Assembly (NCBI GenBank): GCA_025362495.1
Contig: JANYGI010000102.1
Location: forward strand, 158,708-222,707
Direction: 5' to 3'
Length of the DNA stretch: 64,000 bases
Source: Byssovorax sp.
GTDB lineage: Bacteria; Myxococcota_A; Polyangia; Polyangiales; Polyangiaceae
A model generated the notes under the pieces. That model was given only the letters and a program-made list of their open reading frames with translations. It made no database searches and was not told the DNA's origin. The translations under genes were made by a program, and so were the position numbers. Below, piece after piece: positions 48,702 to 59,290 of the stretch. Position 1 is the first letter of the stretch; each line of letters begins with the position of its first letter.

Positions 48702-51700
48702 CGGCCCGCCTCCTCGCGCGCTGCGTCGCTCGCCCGGCGCCGGCGTCTGCCGAGGCCGAGCAGCACGGCGCCGACGACCAGCGCGACCTCGCCGCTGCTG
48801 GAGCCGGCGCCGAGGCCCGTGCTCGAGAGCTTGCACGCGCACCCGCCGCCGCCAGTCGCCAGGCCCCAGATACCGGTGCTCCCTCCGCCGCCCGCGGAGC
48901 CGGTGCTGCCCGTCCCGCTGCCCGTCGCCGTCGTCGCGACGTGGCCGCCCGCGCCGGTCGTCGTGCTGCTGCTGCCGCTGCCGGTGCCCATCTGGGCCAT
49001 GCCGCACTGGCCGTCCGAGCACACTTGCCCCGAGGGGCAGACGACGCCCGCGCACGGGCAGTTGCCGCACGCGCCCGTCACCGGATCACAGCACGAGCCG
49101 TTGGTGCACGGGCTCGGCACGCATTTATCGGCGCCGCAGGTGGGCGGAGTCGCCGTCGTGTCGCAGACCTGGCCGGCGGCGCACGCCGGCGAGCAGCCCG
49201 GCGCGCATTTACCGTCCTTGCACACCTGATCTCCGGCGCACGTCACCCCCGAGCACGAAGGCACGCAGTCGAAGCCGGTGAACGTCGCGTTGGGCTTGCA
49301 CTCCTGGTCCATCGGGCAGCTCACCGTGGTGCAAGGATCGGTGACGCAGGCGCCGAGGTTACAGGCCTTGCCGCAGCCCTGACACGGGTTGTTCCAGCAG
49401 TTGTCGGGCGCGCACTTGCCGACGTTGGGGCCGGAGCTCGCGCAGACCTGGCCCGGATCGCAGGTGACGCCGAGACAAGGCTCGTTGCAGCCGTTGGGGC
49501 CCTTGCAGGTGCACACCGGCGGCGTGATGCAGCCCGGGAGCTCGGTGCCCGCGGGCGCGCAGATCACCTTGCCGTTGGCGTCGGAGATCGTCTTCGTGGT
49601 GCAGTCGCCGCAGACGGCCGTGTAGTCGGTGGTGCAGAACCCGCCGAGCGATTTGCCCGAGTTGCTGTCGGTGACCATCTCGCACTTCTGGCCAGGCGGG
49701 CAGGGGAACTCGCCCGTGGCGCAGGGCGCGGCGCACAGGCACCCTTGCGCCGACGAGACACAGCTCTTGCCCGGGCTGCACAGCGGCGCCCCGTTCGGCG
49801 TCTGGTTATCGACCTTGCCGTCGCAGTCGTTGTCGTTGCAATCGCAGGTCTCCTCGACGGCGCCCTGGCCGCCCAGGCACGCGAACGAGCCGTTGATGCA
49901 GGCCTCTTTGCCGGGCTTGCACGCGCCCACGTTCACGCCGCAGGCGTCGCCGATGTTCGCCGCCGGAGGCGGGAGCGGGTTGGCCGAGCCGTCGATACCG
50001 TCGGGCGCGGCGCCCACTTCGTCGACGGTCCCGTCGCAGTCGTTGTCGACGCCGTCGCAGACCTCGGGCTTCGGCCCGATGCCGCCGACGCACGAGAGGC
50101 CGCCCATCCCGTTGCACTGGAGCTGACCCGGCTGACACGGCAGCGCCGAGCGATCGCCCGGGTACGCCGTCACGTCGTAGGTCGGCGTGCACGGTCCGCC
50201 CGCCCCGATCCCGTTGTCGATCACGCCGTCGCAATCGTTGTCGAGGCCGTCGCAGATCTCCATCGTCGGGCCGATGTCGCCGACGCAGTCGAGCACGCCG
50301 GCCGCGCAGGCGATCAGGCCCGATTTGCACTCGCCCTTGGTGCTGCCGCAGACCTGGCCGACCTGGGGGAAGTTGCCGTCGTCGACGACGCCGTTGCAGT
50401 CGTTGTCGACCCCGTCACACGCTTCGGCGGTGGGTACTTTCGGCCCCTGGCAGACCCAGCCGCCGCCGCCGGCGCACGCCAGCGCGCCTTGCGAGCAGGG
50501 CGCGGAGAGCGTCCCCACGCCGTTGCAGGTGCCGCCGGTAGGCGGGCACCAGCTCAGGTTCTTGAACGTGCAGCAGTTGCCGGGGTTGTTCCAGCAGCCG
50601 CTCATGCCCTGCGCCGGAGCGTCGGCGAGCGCGCCGTTGTCGGGCGTCCCGTCGCAGTCGTTGTCGATACCGTCGCAGACCTCGGGCTGCGGGCCGATCG
50701 CGCCCGCGCAGACGATGGCTCCGGCGAGGCACGCCGTCGTGCCGGGCGTGCACGGCGGCTGGTTGACGCCGCACGTCGCGCCGAGGCCGGGGATGCCGTT
50801 ATCGACGACGCCGTCGCAGTTGTTGTCGAGGCCGTCGCAGATTTCGCTGCTCGGGCCGACGAAGCCGACGCACGCGCCGCAGGTCTTCGTGCCCTGCTTG
50901 CACTGGCTCGATCCGCCGAACACCAGGCCGGGCGGCGTCCCCGCGGGCACGCACGCCACCGGAGGCACGTTGTCGACGAGGCCATCGCAGTTGTTGTCGA
51001 GGGCGTCGCACGTCTCCGGCGCAGGGCCCTTGGGCCCCTGACAGGCCCACGCGCCCGCGGTGCAGAGGATCGTCCCCGTCCCGCAAGGCACCGTGAGCGC
51101 GCCCTTGGTGTTGCACGTCGCGCCCGTCGGCGGACACCAGTGCAGGTTGTTGAACGTGCAGCAGTTGCCAGCGTTGCTCCAGCAGCCGTTCTGCCCGGGC
51201 TGGGGCGCGTCGGCGAGGTTGCCCTCGTCGATCTGGCCGTTGCAGTTGTTGTCGATCCCGTCGCAGATCTCCGGCTGCGGGCCGACGCCGCCCTGGCACA
51301 CGAGCGAGCCGCCCGAGCAGACCACGACGCCCGGTACGCAGGGCGCCGTCGAGTTGCCGCAGAGGCCGCCGGTGCCGGGCACGTTGTTGTCGATCTGCCC
51401 GTCGCAGTCGTTGTCGATGCCGTCGCAGACCTCGACGCTCGGGCCGACGCCGCCGTTGCACGAGAGCACGCCGCCCGAGCACTGGTAGACGCCGGCGTTG
51501 CATGCGCCGGTGTTGGTGCCGCACGCCGTCCCGACCAGCGGCACGCCGTCGTCGATCACCCCGTTGCAGTTGTTGTCGATGCCGTCGCACGTCTCGGCGG
51601 AGGGGGCCTTCGGGTTCTGACAGACCCACGCGCCGGCCGTGCAGACCAGCGCGCCCTTGTTGCAGGGCGTGGTCAGGGTGCCATTGCCATTGCACGTCGC

Positions 51701-53839
51701 GCCGCCCGGCGGACACCAGTGCAGCGTCGGGTTGGCGGTCGGGAACGAGCAGCAGTTGCCCGCGTTGGGCCAGCAGCCGTTCTGCCCGGGGGCGGGGCCG
51801 TCGCTGAGCGTGCCCTCGTCGATCTGCCCGTTGCAGTTGTTGTCGATGCCGTCGCACTTCTCGGGCGTGGGGCCGACGCCGCCCTGGCAGATGATCGCGC
51901 CGCCGACGCAGGCCGTGATGCCTGGCGTGCACGGCGGGGTGCTGATCCCGCAGGCCGCGCCGAGGCCGGCGATGGCCTCGTCGACCTGGCCGTTGCAGTT
52001 GTTGTCGATCCCGTCGCAGACCTCGGCGCTCGGGCCGACGAAGCCCACGCACGTCGTGACGCCGCCGCTGCAGACCGAGTGCCCCTGCTTGCACTGGCTG
52101 TTCGCCCCGTAGTTGAGGCCCGCGGGCGTGCCCGGCGGCACGCAGGTGACGGACGGGACGTTGTCGTCGACGATCCCGTTGCAGTTGTTGTCGACGCTGT
52201 CGCAGGTCTCGGTCGCGGGGGCGTTGCTGCAGGCGTTGAAGCCGCCGCCGCCGACGCAGGTGCCCGGCGGGAACGTCCCCGCGATCGTCTTGCAGGTGAT
52301 GACGCCCGAGCAGTTCGCGGGGCTCGCCTGGCCGCAGGGGATGGCGGTGATCGTCTCGTCGATCAGGCCGTCGCAGTCGTTGTCGCAGCCGTCGCAGATC
52401 TCGGGCGAGGGCACGCACGCGCCGCAGACGCCGTTGTCGATAACGCCGTCACAGTCGTCGTCCTGGCCGTTGCACGTCTCGGGCTGGGGGCAGTGGAGCG
52501 GGCTGCCGCACTTGTTGACCGACTCGTCGACGCCGAGGCTGCAGTTGTTGTCGACGCTGTCGCACTTCTCGCCGGGATCGAAGCAGAGCCACGACGCGGG
52601 CAGCGCGGCCTGCGCGGGCGTGGTGCACGGCAAGAGGGCGAGGTTGCCCTTGGGGTTGGCGGCGGTGATCGACGCCTTGTAGCTGGTGAGGCACGCGGTC
52701 CGCGCCGCGGTCGTCGGGGCGGCGCAGCAGTCGCTCGCGACGGGCTGCGAGTCGCAGTAGTGGATGAAGCCCTCGTCGGTGCAGCCGTTGCAGTTGTTGT
52801 CGGTGTTGTCGCAGGTCTCGGGCTTGATCGAGCCGCCGATGATGTTGGCGAGCGCCTGCGAGAGCTGGGTCTCGTTGTTGGCGAAGAAGCTCGTGCCGGT
52901 GCCGCCGGCCGCGGCGATCTGATCGGTGGCGGCCTGGTTTCCGCCGGCGAAGTTGATGACGTAGACCGGGATCTTGAACGTCTTGCCGCCGACGGTGACG
53001 CCGGTGCCGTAGAGGGCCGCCGCGGCGTTGACGGCGTCTTGCTGCGTGTCGCAGGTCTCGTCGCCGTCGGTCAACAGGATCACGTTCACGGAGCGGCAGG
53101 CGGTGCCGCCGTTGACGCCGGTGCCCGCGAGATCGTTGGCGTCGAGGGGCGTCGGATAATGCGTGAGGCCGTCGGGCGACGTCCACCCCGCCGGGCCGAA
53201 GTAGCGCGCCATGTCGCGGAGCATGCCGTTCAGCGGCGTGCTGCCCGTCGCGAAGAGCTCGACGTTGTTGGTGCAGTCGTTGTCGGCCCAGGAGACGACC
53301 TGGTTCGCGTTGCTCACCGCCGGCGGGGCCGACCAGAAATGATCCTGAAGCATCGGCACGCGGATGAACGCGCCCGCGCGGGTGGTGGGGTTACCGTTGG
53401 TCTCGGGGCCGCAGCCGGCGCACTGCCCGGTGGTGTTGATCTCCTGCTGGAAGCAGAAGTAGCCGCAGTTGGCGAAGCACGCGCCGCTGCAGGTCTGCTG
53501 ATCGACGGCGAACGTCGAGAGGCCGAAGTTGACCTCGCCGCTGAAGGCCTGGGCCGTCTTCTTCACGGCGCAGCGGCCATGGGCGATGCGATCGTTGGGC
53601 GCGTAGCCGCACGAGTTCGCCGCGGCGACAGGCGTGGTGAGCGATCCCGAGGTGTCGATCGCCAGCATGAAATACGGCCGCGAGGGCGAGGGCCACGCGT
53701 TCGGATCGGGCGAGAGACACGACGCCGGCTCGGCGCGCGCGGGCCGCGGCGACACGATGGATGCGACGGCGAGAGCGGCGGCGAAGAGCGCGGCCGGCGT
53801 CGCGAGCGAGGCGGTGCGGCGGGGAGACAGAGGCACCAT
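48698..53839 (-). CDS. Giant secreted vWA / MopE-repeat protein with MYXO-CTERM tail
   Basis: 1713 residues from ATG 53839 (GGAG 7 nt upstream). Sec signal ending SPRPARAEPA, then a von Willebrand A domain (about 55-330) with the MIDAS motif AIDTSGSLT and a second metal site in VILLTDGDETCD. About seventeen MopE-type metal-binding repeats follow (about 330-1330), then a Cys-rich segment (CPPGQKCEM, CSGVTCAGDQVC) and a GGGCACK-hydrophobic-RRRRR sorting tail. A surface adhesin is the natural reading; calcium-dependence is inference. Translationally coupled to the MopE lipoprotein downstream. Confidence 0.9.
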
Positions 53840-54020
53840 GGAGGCTCCATTGCTCGTGCCGGGGGAGGGCCCGGACCAGCGGAAGGGCGTGCAGCCCAAG
53901 CGTCACGGTCTCACTGGCCGCCGTCCACCACAAGGATTGTGTTGGAATGTGAACCCCCGGGTAGCGCACGGACGCGCGGAAACGTGGTCGGGACCGCCAT
54001 TCGCAGATAGCCTCCACGAC

Positions 54021-54506
54021 GTGCTGAACTCCGATGTGCTCCGGGTCTCGTGGCGGCGCTGGGCCGTGCCGCTCGTCTTCGCCCTGCCCGCGTGCTCGGC
54101 GGCCCCCGCGGCGCGGCTCGTCCCGACAGGCACTCTCGTCAATGCCACCCCTCCTGCGGTGACGGCGCCGACTCCGCCTCTCCCCGCGGCGCTGTGGATC
54201 GAGGGCGAGGGGCTCGATCCGGTGGTGGAACTGGCCTTCTCCGCCGATCACGCCGCGCTGTTCGTGAAGCGAAAGGACGACTCGGTCGAGGCGTGGGACG
54301 CCGTCAAAGGTACTCTCCTCTCGCTCCACGCCTTCGCATCCGGCATGGGGCGCGCCTTCATCGCGGTCGACGACGCGGGGCGCTGGGACGCGAACCCGTT
54401 CGGCGCGACCCTGGTCCACGTGTCCACCGGGGGAGTCGACGACGCCGCCGAGAAGGCCCGACGCCAGACCCCGGGGCTGCTCGCAGCCTTCGTTCGAGGC
54501 CAGTGA
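54021..54506 (+). CDS. Small lipoprotein of unknown function
   Basis: 161 residues if it starts at GTG 54021; GTG 54036 is an alternative. Hydrophobic N-terminus ending VFALPACSAAPAA is a lipobox. The rest has two or three strand pairs like a propeller blade (VVELAFSADHAALFVKRKDDSVEAWDAVKG). Too short for a whole propeller. No clear ribosome site. Divergent from the giant vWA gene and ends 5 bp before the DUF2071 gene. Confidence 0.55.
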   Translation: MLNSDVLRVSWRRWAVPLVFALPACSAAPAARLVPTGTLVNATPPAVTAPTPPLPAALWIEGEGLDPVVELAFSADHAALFVKRKDDSVEAWDAVKGTLLSLHAFASGMGRAFIAVDDAGRWDANPFGATLVHVSTGGVDDAAEKARRQTPGLLAAFVRGQ

Positions 54507-54511
54507 CGCGC

Positions 54512-56080
54512 ATGACCGCCACTCTGCCGATCCCCCGCCGCGACCGCCTCCTCGAAGGCGCGCTCCTGTTCACGTTCGTGATGCACGGCCTCGCGATGCT
54601 GGGAATGGTCGCGCTGCTCTTGCCGATGATGCCGGGTGGAGGCACCGCGAGCGACGCCGAGCGGGTCGCGCTGCTCGCGGCTCACCCGTGGCGCTTTCGC
54701 CTCGGGTGGCTGCCCTGGCAGATCACCGCGCTCTCGGACGGGCTGCTCGGCGTGGCGCTCCTCCGCGCGCGCTGGGTGCCGCGCCTCCCCGCCATCGTGG
54801 CGTTCATCCTCACGCTGGCCGCGGTGCTGCCGGATCAGGCGTCGCAGCTCGTGTGGATCACGACTGGCATCGACGCCGCGAGCGACGCTGTTCGCCGCGG
54901 CGATCTCGCGGGCTACCTCGCGCTCGAACGGACTCTGTTCCTCGGCACGGCCGCCCTCGGCGCGGGGCTCTACACGCTCGGCGGCGTGGCCTGGTGCTGG
55001 TGCTTCGCCGGCGCTGGCACCTGGAATCGCGCGCTCACGCGGCTCTCGGTCGCGCTCTATGGCATCTTCTTCGTCGTCTCCCTCGCTCCGGCGCTGCCAG
55101 CCTCGCGGCGCCCATCGAGCGCCCTCGTGGCGGCGGGGAACGCCCTCGGGTTCGTGCTGCTCGAGCTCTGGTTCGCGCTCGTGACCGAGGCCGTGCTCCG
55201 GCGATCTCGCCCCGTCAGCCCGCATGGGCGAGACGCGCTCTGGCGTCACCCGGGGCGAGGGCCGCTCGGCCGCGCGCTCGATCTGGTCGCGGAGAGCCGC
55301 TTTCTCCGCGCCCTCTGCGAGCTCTCGCCGGTCGTGGCATTCAGCAGCGATATCCGCGAGGTGGTCTATGTGAGCTACCTCGTCCCGGCCTCACGCCTCC
55401 TCGGCCTGGTACCGCGGGGGCTCGATCTCGACCGCCTGGGGCCCGAGCGGGATCACGCGCTCTTCACCTTCCTGAGCTACCGCCACGGGCATTTTGGCCC
55501 CCGGCGACTCGGCCCCTTCCGGCGGCTCATGCCCTCTCCGGTGCAATCGAACTGGCGCGTTCACGTCGTCGATCCGCGCACCGGGCAGCGCGGGATCTAC
55601 TTCGTGACCAGCGCGATCACCACGGCGGTACACGCGCTCGGCGCCCGGCTCATGAGCGAGGGGATGCCGATGCACGTCCTCGCGCACGGCGAGGTGCGGC
55701 GCGAGGAGAATGGCACGGTACACCTGCGGATCGATCCCGGCGCCGGCTCGGGACCCGACGCCACGGCGACGCTGCGGCCTACCGCGCGAACCACGCTCCC
55801 CCCGCCGTTCGACGCCTGCTTCGACGGCTTCGAGGCCTTCCTCGCGTGCTGCGTGCCCCAGGATCGCGCGATGTCGACCCAGCCCTGGTGGCCGCGGGTG
55901 ACGCGGCAGGAGATCGATCTCGGGATCCCGCTCTCGGTCTGCGAGCGGCTCGACGGCGAGGTGGTCTCTCGGGCCGCGAGCGCGATCGTCGGCGAGGCGC
56001 AGGCGCTGTGTTTTCGCGTGCCGGAGGTCAGCTTCACGTTCAGCGGTGAAGAGCACGATCCCCTGGAAATCGAGGCCTGA
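54512..56080 (+). CDS. Membrane-domain / DUF2071 fusion protein
   Basis: 522 residues from ATG 54512. The first 230 residues hold about six membrane segments (LLFTFVMHGLAMLGMVALLLP; LPAIVAFILTLAAVLP), like a DUF4386-type membrane module. From about 265 the sequence follows the DUF2071 (YqjF) pattern, related to the acetoacetate-decarboxylase fold: VVAFSSDIREVVYVSYLVPASRLLGLVP, GIYFVTSAITT and PVQSNWRVHVVDPRTG. Substrate unknown. The joining of the two modules is unusual. Confidence 0.72.
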   Translation: MTATLPIPRRDRLLEGALLFTFVMHGLAMLGMVALLLPMMPGGGTASDAERVALLAAHPWRFRLGWLPWQITALSDGLLGVALLRARWVPRLPAIVAFILTLAAVLPDQASQLVWITTGIDAASDAVRRGDLAGYLALERTLFLGTAALGAGLYTLGGVAWCWCFAGAGTWNRALTRLSVALYGIFFVVSLAPALPASRRPSSALVAAGNALGFVLLELWFALVTEAVLRRSRPVSPHGRDALWRHPGRGPLGRALDLVAESRFLRALCELSPVVAFSSDIREVVYVSYLVPASRLLGLVPRGLDLDRLGPERDHALFTFLSYRHGHFGPRRLGPFRRLMPSPVQSNWRVHVVDPRTGQRGIYFVTSAITTAVHALGARLMSEGMPMHVLAHGEVRREENGTVHLRIDPGAGSGPDATATLRPTARTTLPPPFDACFDGFEAFLACCVPQDRAMSTQPWWPRVTRQEIDLGIPLSVCERLDGEVVSRAASAIVGEAQALCFRVPEVSFTFSGEEHDPLEIEA

Positions 56081-56099
56081 ACGCGCTCCCGGCGGCGGC

Positions 56100-56684
56100 T
56101 CAGCCGTCTTCCCAGGGCTCGACGCCGGGCCCCGCGCGCTCGCTGCGCAGGCGACGGAGCCGCTCGAAGGCCTTCATCAACGCGGCGTCGATCGCCTTGA
56201 TTTCCCGGAGATCCCCGCGCTCGCGCAGCTCGCCCTGGAGCTCCAGGCAGAGGAAGCGCACGCAGATGTTGGGCCGATCGGCGACCTCGAGCGAGCAGCC
56301 CTCGGGCCCACGAAACGCGCACCCGGCGACGTCCCCCGTCGGCGGTACGAGGCGCCCGGGCGTGGTCCCCGAGCGGCGCAGCGCGGCCACCTCGTCGTCG
56401 GTGAACACCAGCTCGGTGCGCGTCCCGCAGCAGTGCCCACCGCGCCAGCGCCCGTGGGGCAGCGCGTGCCCTTTGGCGCACCCGCCGCACGCGCTCACGC
56501 CCGCCAGCGCAGCCGACAGCTCCTCGCGCAGACTCCGCATCTCGGCGGCGAGCGCGATCTCCTCGGCGCTGGCCTGATCCGGCCCCGGAGCCGCCGCGAA
56601 GCGCCGCCGCAGCGCGACCACGTCGTCGGCCCGCGAGCGCGGGTAGCGCAGGCGATCGACGAGGTAGCGGGCGGTGATGAGCAC
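56100..56684 (-). CDS. YkgJ-like Cys-cluster protein
   Basis: 194 residues. The helical N-terminal half (about 1-60) precedes a metal-binding region: CGGCAKG, HCCG, GCAFRGPEGCSLEVADRPNICVRFLC. The order C-x2-C ... CC ... C-x7-C ... RPxxC-x3-[LF]-C resembles YkgJ-type zinc/iron-chelating proteins, which hold an Fe-S cluster or zinc. Function unknown. Convergent with the DUF2071 fusion, 19 bp apart. Confidence 0.75.
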   Translation of the reverse strand: MLITARYLVDRLRYPRSRADDVVALRRRFAAAPGPDQASAEEIALAAEMRSLREELSAALAGVSACGGCAKGHALPHGRWRGGHCCGTRTELVFTDDEVAALRRSGTTPGRLVPPTGDVAGCAFRGPEGCSLEVADRPNICVRFLCLELQGELRERGDLREIKAIDAALMKAFERLRRLRSERAGPGVEPWEDG

Positions 56685-56689
56685 GCCCC

Positions 56690-56833
56690 AGCCTAGAGCA
56701 CGTCGTCAGCCTACCCTTCCACCACCGTGACCCGTTCGATCGGTTGTTGATCGCACAGGCGATCGCCGAGCAGATCCCGATCGTGAGCCAGGATCGGCTC
56801 TTCGACGCCTATCCAGTCACCTGCATCCGCTGA
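56690..56833 (+). pseudogene. C-terminal remnant of a VapC-type PIN toxin
   Basis: Frame 56690-56833 reads SLEHVVSLPFHHRDPFDRLL, then IAQAIAEQIPIVSQDRLFDA and YPVTCIR-stop. This is the conserved end of VapC-family PIN-domain toxins (HHRDPFDRLLIAQA ... IVSxDxxFxxY). Two acidic positions of the metal site (D in RDPFDR, D in SQDRLF) remain, but the N-terminal half with the first Asp and the Glu is missing, and no vapB antitoxin is nearby. A decayed toxin-antitoxin locus. Confidence 0.75.
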
Positions 56834-56849
56834 GCTGAGGGCACAAAAG

Positions 56850-56889
56850 CAGAGCGGGAGGCCCCGATTGCTCGGAGACTCCCGCTCTG
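56850..56889 (-). terminator. Terminator hairpin after the triple-DsbA gene
   Basis: CAGAGCGGGAG (56850-56860) pairs perfectly with CTCCCGCTCTG (56879-56889) over 11 bp with an 18-nt loop, about 50 bp beyond the stop of the minus-strand DsbA-repeat gene. It reads equally on both strands. Confidence 0.55.
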
Positions 56890-56935
56890 GCTCATCTCAC
56901 CCTCGCTGGAGGGCGGGAGAGCTACGAAGTGGCGA

Positions 56936-58915
56936 TCACTTCTTGACGCCGGCCTCGGCGAGCGCCTTGTCGATGATCTTCTTGAACTTCGCGAACGGCT
57001 GCGCGCCGCTGATGAAGTAGCCGTTGATCACGAACGCGGGCGTGCCGCTGATGCCGGCCTTGTCGGCGACGGCGCTCTCGCTGTCGACGAACGCCTTGTG
57101 GGTGTTGGCGTCGAGGGCCTTCTTGAACTTGCCCATGTCGAGACCGAGCGTCTCGGCGTAGCTCTCGAGCGCGGCGCGCTGGAGGACGTCGGGGCCCGAG
57201 CCCTGCTTGTCGAAGAGCAGATCGTGCATCTTCCAGAAGCCGGTGTTGCCCTTCTGCGCGAAGGCCTCCTGCGAAGCCTCCGAGGCGAGGGGAGCGTCCT
57301 TGTGCATGGGGAGGGGCTTGTGGCGCCAGACCACCTTGATCTTGTCACCGTACGCCGTGTCGACCTGCTTCAGCGTGTCTTCCACGCGCTTGCAGAAGGG
57401 GCACTGGAAGTCGGAGAAGATCTGCATCGTGACCTTCGCGTCCTTGCCACCCTTCCAGGGGCTGTTCGCGGCGGGCGCGTCGACCGTCTTCTTCTCGGGC
57501 GGCGGGGGCTCCTTGCCGTCCTTGATCAGCTCGGCATAGACGTCCTTCGCCTTGACGCCCTTGGCGATGAGCGCCTGGGCCTTGGCCATCTCCTCGTCGA
57601 TGACGGCCTTGAACTTCTCCATCGGCTGCGCGCCGACGAGGCGACGACCGTTGATGAAGAAGTGGGGGGTGCCGCTGGCCTGGATGTCGTCCGCGAGATC
57701 CATGTCGGCCTGCATGCCGGGCTGGTACTTGTGGTCCTTCATGGCGACCTTGACCTTGTCGACGTCGAGACCGAGCTCCTTCGCGTAGCCGAGGAGATCC
57801 TCGTCGGCGATCTTCTGCTGGTTCTTGAAGAGGAGATCGTGAGCAGCCCAGAAGCCCTTGTCGCCCTTCTCGGCGCGGGCCTCCATGGCGACCTCGGCGG
57901 CCGGCTCGGCGCGCGGGTGGAACGGGAGGGGGTTGTTGCGCCAGATGACGCGAACCTTGTCACCGTAGGTCTTGGCGACCTCGTCCATCGTCGGCTCGAC
58001 GCGGCTGCAGAAGGGGCACTGGAAGTCCGAGAACTGCACGATCGTCACGAGGGCGTCGGCGCCGCCGCGGACCGGGCCGTCGCCGGCGGGGACCTTCCAG
58101 ATCGTCTTGTCGTCCTCGGCGGGCTTCGCGTCGGCCTTGGGCGCGTCGGCCTTGGGGGCCTTCGCCTTGTTCTCGCCGGCGAGCTTCGCGTAGACCTTGT
58201 CGGGCTTGGTGCCGGCAGCGAGCGCCGCCTTGGCCTTGCCGAGCTCCTCGTCGATCACGGCGGTGAACTTCTCGATCGGCTGCGCGCCGCTGAGGAAGTT
58301 ACCGTTGATGAACGACGCGGGCGTGCCCTGAACACCGGCGCTCTTGCCGATGGCCATGTCGTCGTCGATCTTCTTGGCGTACTCGCCCTTGTCGAACGAG
58401 GCCTTCCACTTCGCCTTGTCGACGCCGGAGGCCGCGGCCCACTCGAGGTACTTCTCGGGCGAGAGGGCCTGCTGGTTCTGAAAGGCCGTATCGTGGAACT
58501 TCCAGAAGGCCTTGGAGCCGCCGAGGCGGAAGACCGTCTCGGCCGCGAGCGAGGCCGGGCGCGCGTTGGGGTGGAACGGGAGCGGGCTGCTCTTCCACAC
58601 GACGCGGAGCTTGTCCGGGCCGTACTTCTCCTTCAGCTGCGTGATGGTCGTCTCGACCTTGCTGCAGAAGGGGCACTGGAAATCGCTGAAGAGCACGAGG
58701 GTGACCGGCGCGGTGCGATTGCCCCAGACCGGATCCTTCGACGAGACGGGGACAGCCGCGTCCTCGTCGCTCCACGTGGCCGAGCCGTCCGCGGAGGCCG
58801 AGATCTCCTCGCCTCCGGCCTGACGCGCCGATCCGTTGCGATCGACGCCCCACATCAGCCCCATCCCTGCGATGAAGCAGAGAAGGAAGCCGACGATGGC
58901 AGTTCCTTTGTTCAT
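56936..58915 (-). CDS. Membrane-anchored protein with three tandem DsbA-type thioredoxin domains
   Basis: 659 residues from ATG 58915 with GAGG and AAGG upstream. One N-terminal membrane segment (about 5-24) anchors it, so the rest faces the periplasm. Three DsbA-like domains follow, each with FSDFQCPFC (active-site CPFC at 81-84, 300-303 and 505-508), a W/F-H-D helical insert (FWKFHD, FWAAHD, FWKMHD) and a cis-Pro loop (GTPASFI, GTPHFFI, GTPAFVI). Linkers are Lys/Ala/Pro-rich. All three sites look active. It would oxidise or isomerise disulphides in exported proteins, and this window encodes several Cys-rich ones. Single-domain homologues are the norm. Confidence 0.92.
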   Translation of the reverse strand: MNKGTAIVGFLLCFIAGMGLMWGVDRNGSARQAGGEEISASADGSATWSDEDAAVPVSSKDPVWGNRTAPVTLVLFSDFQCPFCSKVETTITQLKEKYGPDKLRVVWKSSPLPFHPNARPASLAAETVFRLGGSKAFWKFHDTAFQNQQALSPEKYLEWAAASGVDKAKWKASFDKGEYAKKIDDDMAIGKSAGVQGTPASFINGNFLSGAQPIEKFTAVIDEELGKAKAALAAGTKPDKVYAKLAGENKAKAPKADAPKADAKPAEDDKTIWKVPAGDGPVRGGADALVTIVQFSDFQCPFCSRVEPTMDEVAKTYGDKVRVIWRNNPLPFHPRAEPAAEVAMEARAEKGDKGFWAAHDLLFKNQQKIADEDLLGYAKELGLDVDKVKVAMKDHKYQPGMQADMDLADDIQASGTPHFFINGRRLVGAQPMEKFKAVIDEEMAKAQALIAKGVKAKDVYAELIKDGKEPPPPEKKTVDAPAANSPWKGGKDAKVTMQIFSDFQCPFCKRVEDTLKQVDTAYGDKIKVVWRHKPLPMHKDAPLASEASQEAFAQKGNTGFWKMHDLLFDKQGSGPDVLQRAALESYAETLGLDMGKFKKALDANTHKAFVDSESAVADKAGISGTPAFVINGYFISGAQPFAKFKKIIDKALAEAGVKK

Positions 58916-59290
58916 GTCCTTTTTCCTCGCTGTGCGGGCCGGGGGAGTGAGCCCCGCGGGCCGCGTAAGCCGCATCGGGCGAATTCCCGGGGTGCGGTGT
59001 TCCAAGCCTGCTGCTCGCAGGGGTGAGGAGGCCTCACGGCTGCGGGTGTGATCTCGAGAGCGCGCCGCGCTCGCCCCGTTCCAGCACTTTTTGCCGGATC
59101 TGCAAGGGCGGGCGTGGGCTCGCGTCGTCCGCTCCACAGGCTCTCTGCGAGGCCCAGCTCCGTTGATCCCGATTGACCAGGATCAGGCGCGCTCAGGGGC
59201 GACAGAGAGAACAGGGAGAGCGGGGAGATCGAGCGCTGGAGTCGCGGCAGGATCTCCCGGGTCCAGAGCGGACCGAGACGCGAGCCGGGT
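58916..59290. other. 375-bp intergenic stretch
   Basis: No gene-like frame. It lies upstream of the triple-DsbA gene and downstream of the small secreted protein gene. One 6-bp inverted repeat (GTGAGG/CCTCAC at 59023-59037) is seen; no promoter can be called with confidence. Confidence 0.4.

Noticed and set aside
48941..54010. 1689-codon open frame on the plus strand
   Set aside because: It is the antisense of the vWA/MopE-repeat gene. It lacks recognisable domains, is Ala/Arg/Val-rich, and arises from the repetitive GC-rich codons of the real gene.
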